From Hirudo medicinalis (Eukaryota; Annelida; Clitellata; Hirudinida; Hirudinidae): 13,316 nt of DNA. Under the pieces are notes generated by a model. The model did no database searches. It worked only from the letters and a program-made list of their open reading frames with translations, and was not told where the DNA came from. Positions 13,223 to 13,316 of the stretch are shown here, piece after piece. The stretch lies in assembly GCA_011800805.1 (NCBI GenBank), contig MPNW01000426.1, positions 127,487 through 140,802 on the forward strand. The letters are read 5' to 3'. The translations under genes were made by a program, and so were the position numbers. Positions within the stretch are counted from its first letter, which is position 1. The number at the start of each line of letters is the position of its first letter.

Positions 13223-13316
<94 letters not shown>
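13187..13316 (+). repeat. Long (ATT)n microsatellite reaching the window end
   Basis: ATT triplets run from 13187 to the last base, with one interrupted patch near 13211-13228. The last 89 bp or so are pure, about 30 units. Its true length is unknown because the window ends inside it. Confidence 0.97.

Noticed and set aside
1..13316. tRNA, rRNA, snRNA and transposase genes
   Set aside because: I searched by eye for tRNA B-box words (GGTTCGANTCC), rRNA-like sequence and transposase or reverse-transcriptase motifs on both strands and found none. A covariance-model and protein search would be decisive.

Overview
This window looks like non-coding nuclear DNA from a eukaryote, most likely an animal. 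It is AT-rich, roughly one third G+C by eye. No long open reading frame occurs on either strand that is not driven by simple repeats, and no rRNA, tRNA, CRISPR, insertion sequence or bacterial operon was recognised. Instead there are more than thirty microsatellite and minisatellite tracts, separated by AT-rich filler and a few islands of higher G+C and higher complexity. The species cannot be read from the sequence. The abundance of CATC, ATT and GAT tracts would suit an invertebrate intron or intergenic region, but that is inference.

Layout. 1-1050: AT-rich filler, a 10-bp minisatellite (311-505) and a 14-bp TACATGT-rich array (952-1044). 1191-1385, minus strand: a 64-codon ORF with a signal-peptide-like N-terminus, the best small-gene candidate. 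1490-1700: an island with two consensus splice donors, an E-box/GATA cluster and an 11-bp-phased TGATAAT pair. 1945-2540: CATC, GAT/GAC and TAA tracts. 2750-3241: the most GC-rich island, ending in an AAGATGGCGG start context. 3660-3990: a small island, then a compound AAT/AAG tract. 4410-4925: CATC arrays. 5320-6330: an ATT tract, a complex island, an 11-bp-phased TGATAATT array and another CATC array. 6460-7430: higher-complexity sequence with a possible exon end at 6828 and a 10-bp inverted repeat. 7688-8059: a 30-bp repeat followed by a 62-codon ORF encoding a basic and then hydrophobic protein. 8060-11110: AT filler with ATT, CATC and GAT/GTC arrays. 11181-11761: a 30-bp minisatellite interrupted by a Thr/Ser/Pro-encoding repeat, with one ambiguous base at the junction; a one-base length error there would join a 193-codon minus-strand ORF. 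11763-13316: an 18-bp palindrome, an 11-bp AT repeat, CATC/CATT, GTA/GCA and GAT tracts, a 19-bp CAA-rich minisatellite and a long ATT tract that runs off the window end.

No pathway or gene system can be reconstructed. All coding calls are ab initio and low in confidence. The items most worth checking are the peptide-precursor-like ORF (1191-1385), the composite repeat ORF around base 11459, the recurring 11-bp phasing of TGATAAT motifs, and the one-sided orientation of every CATC array.
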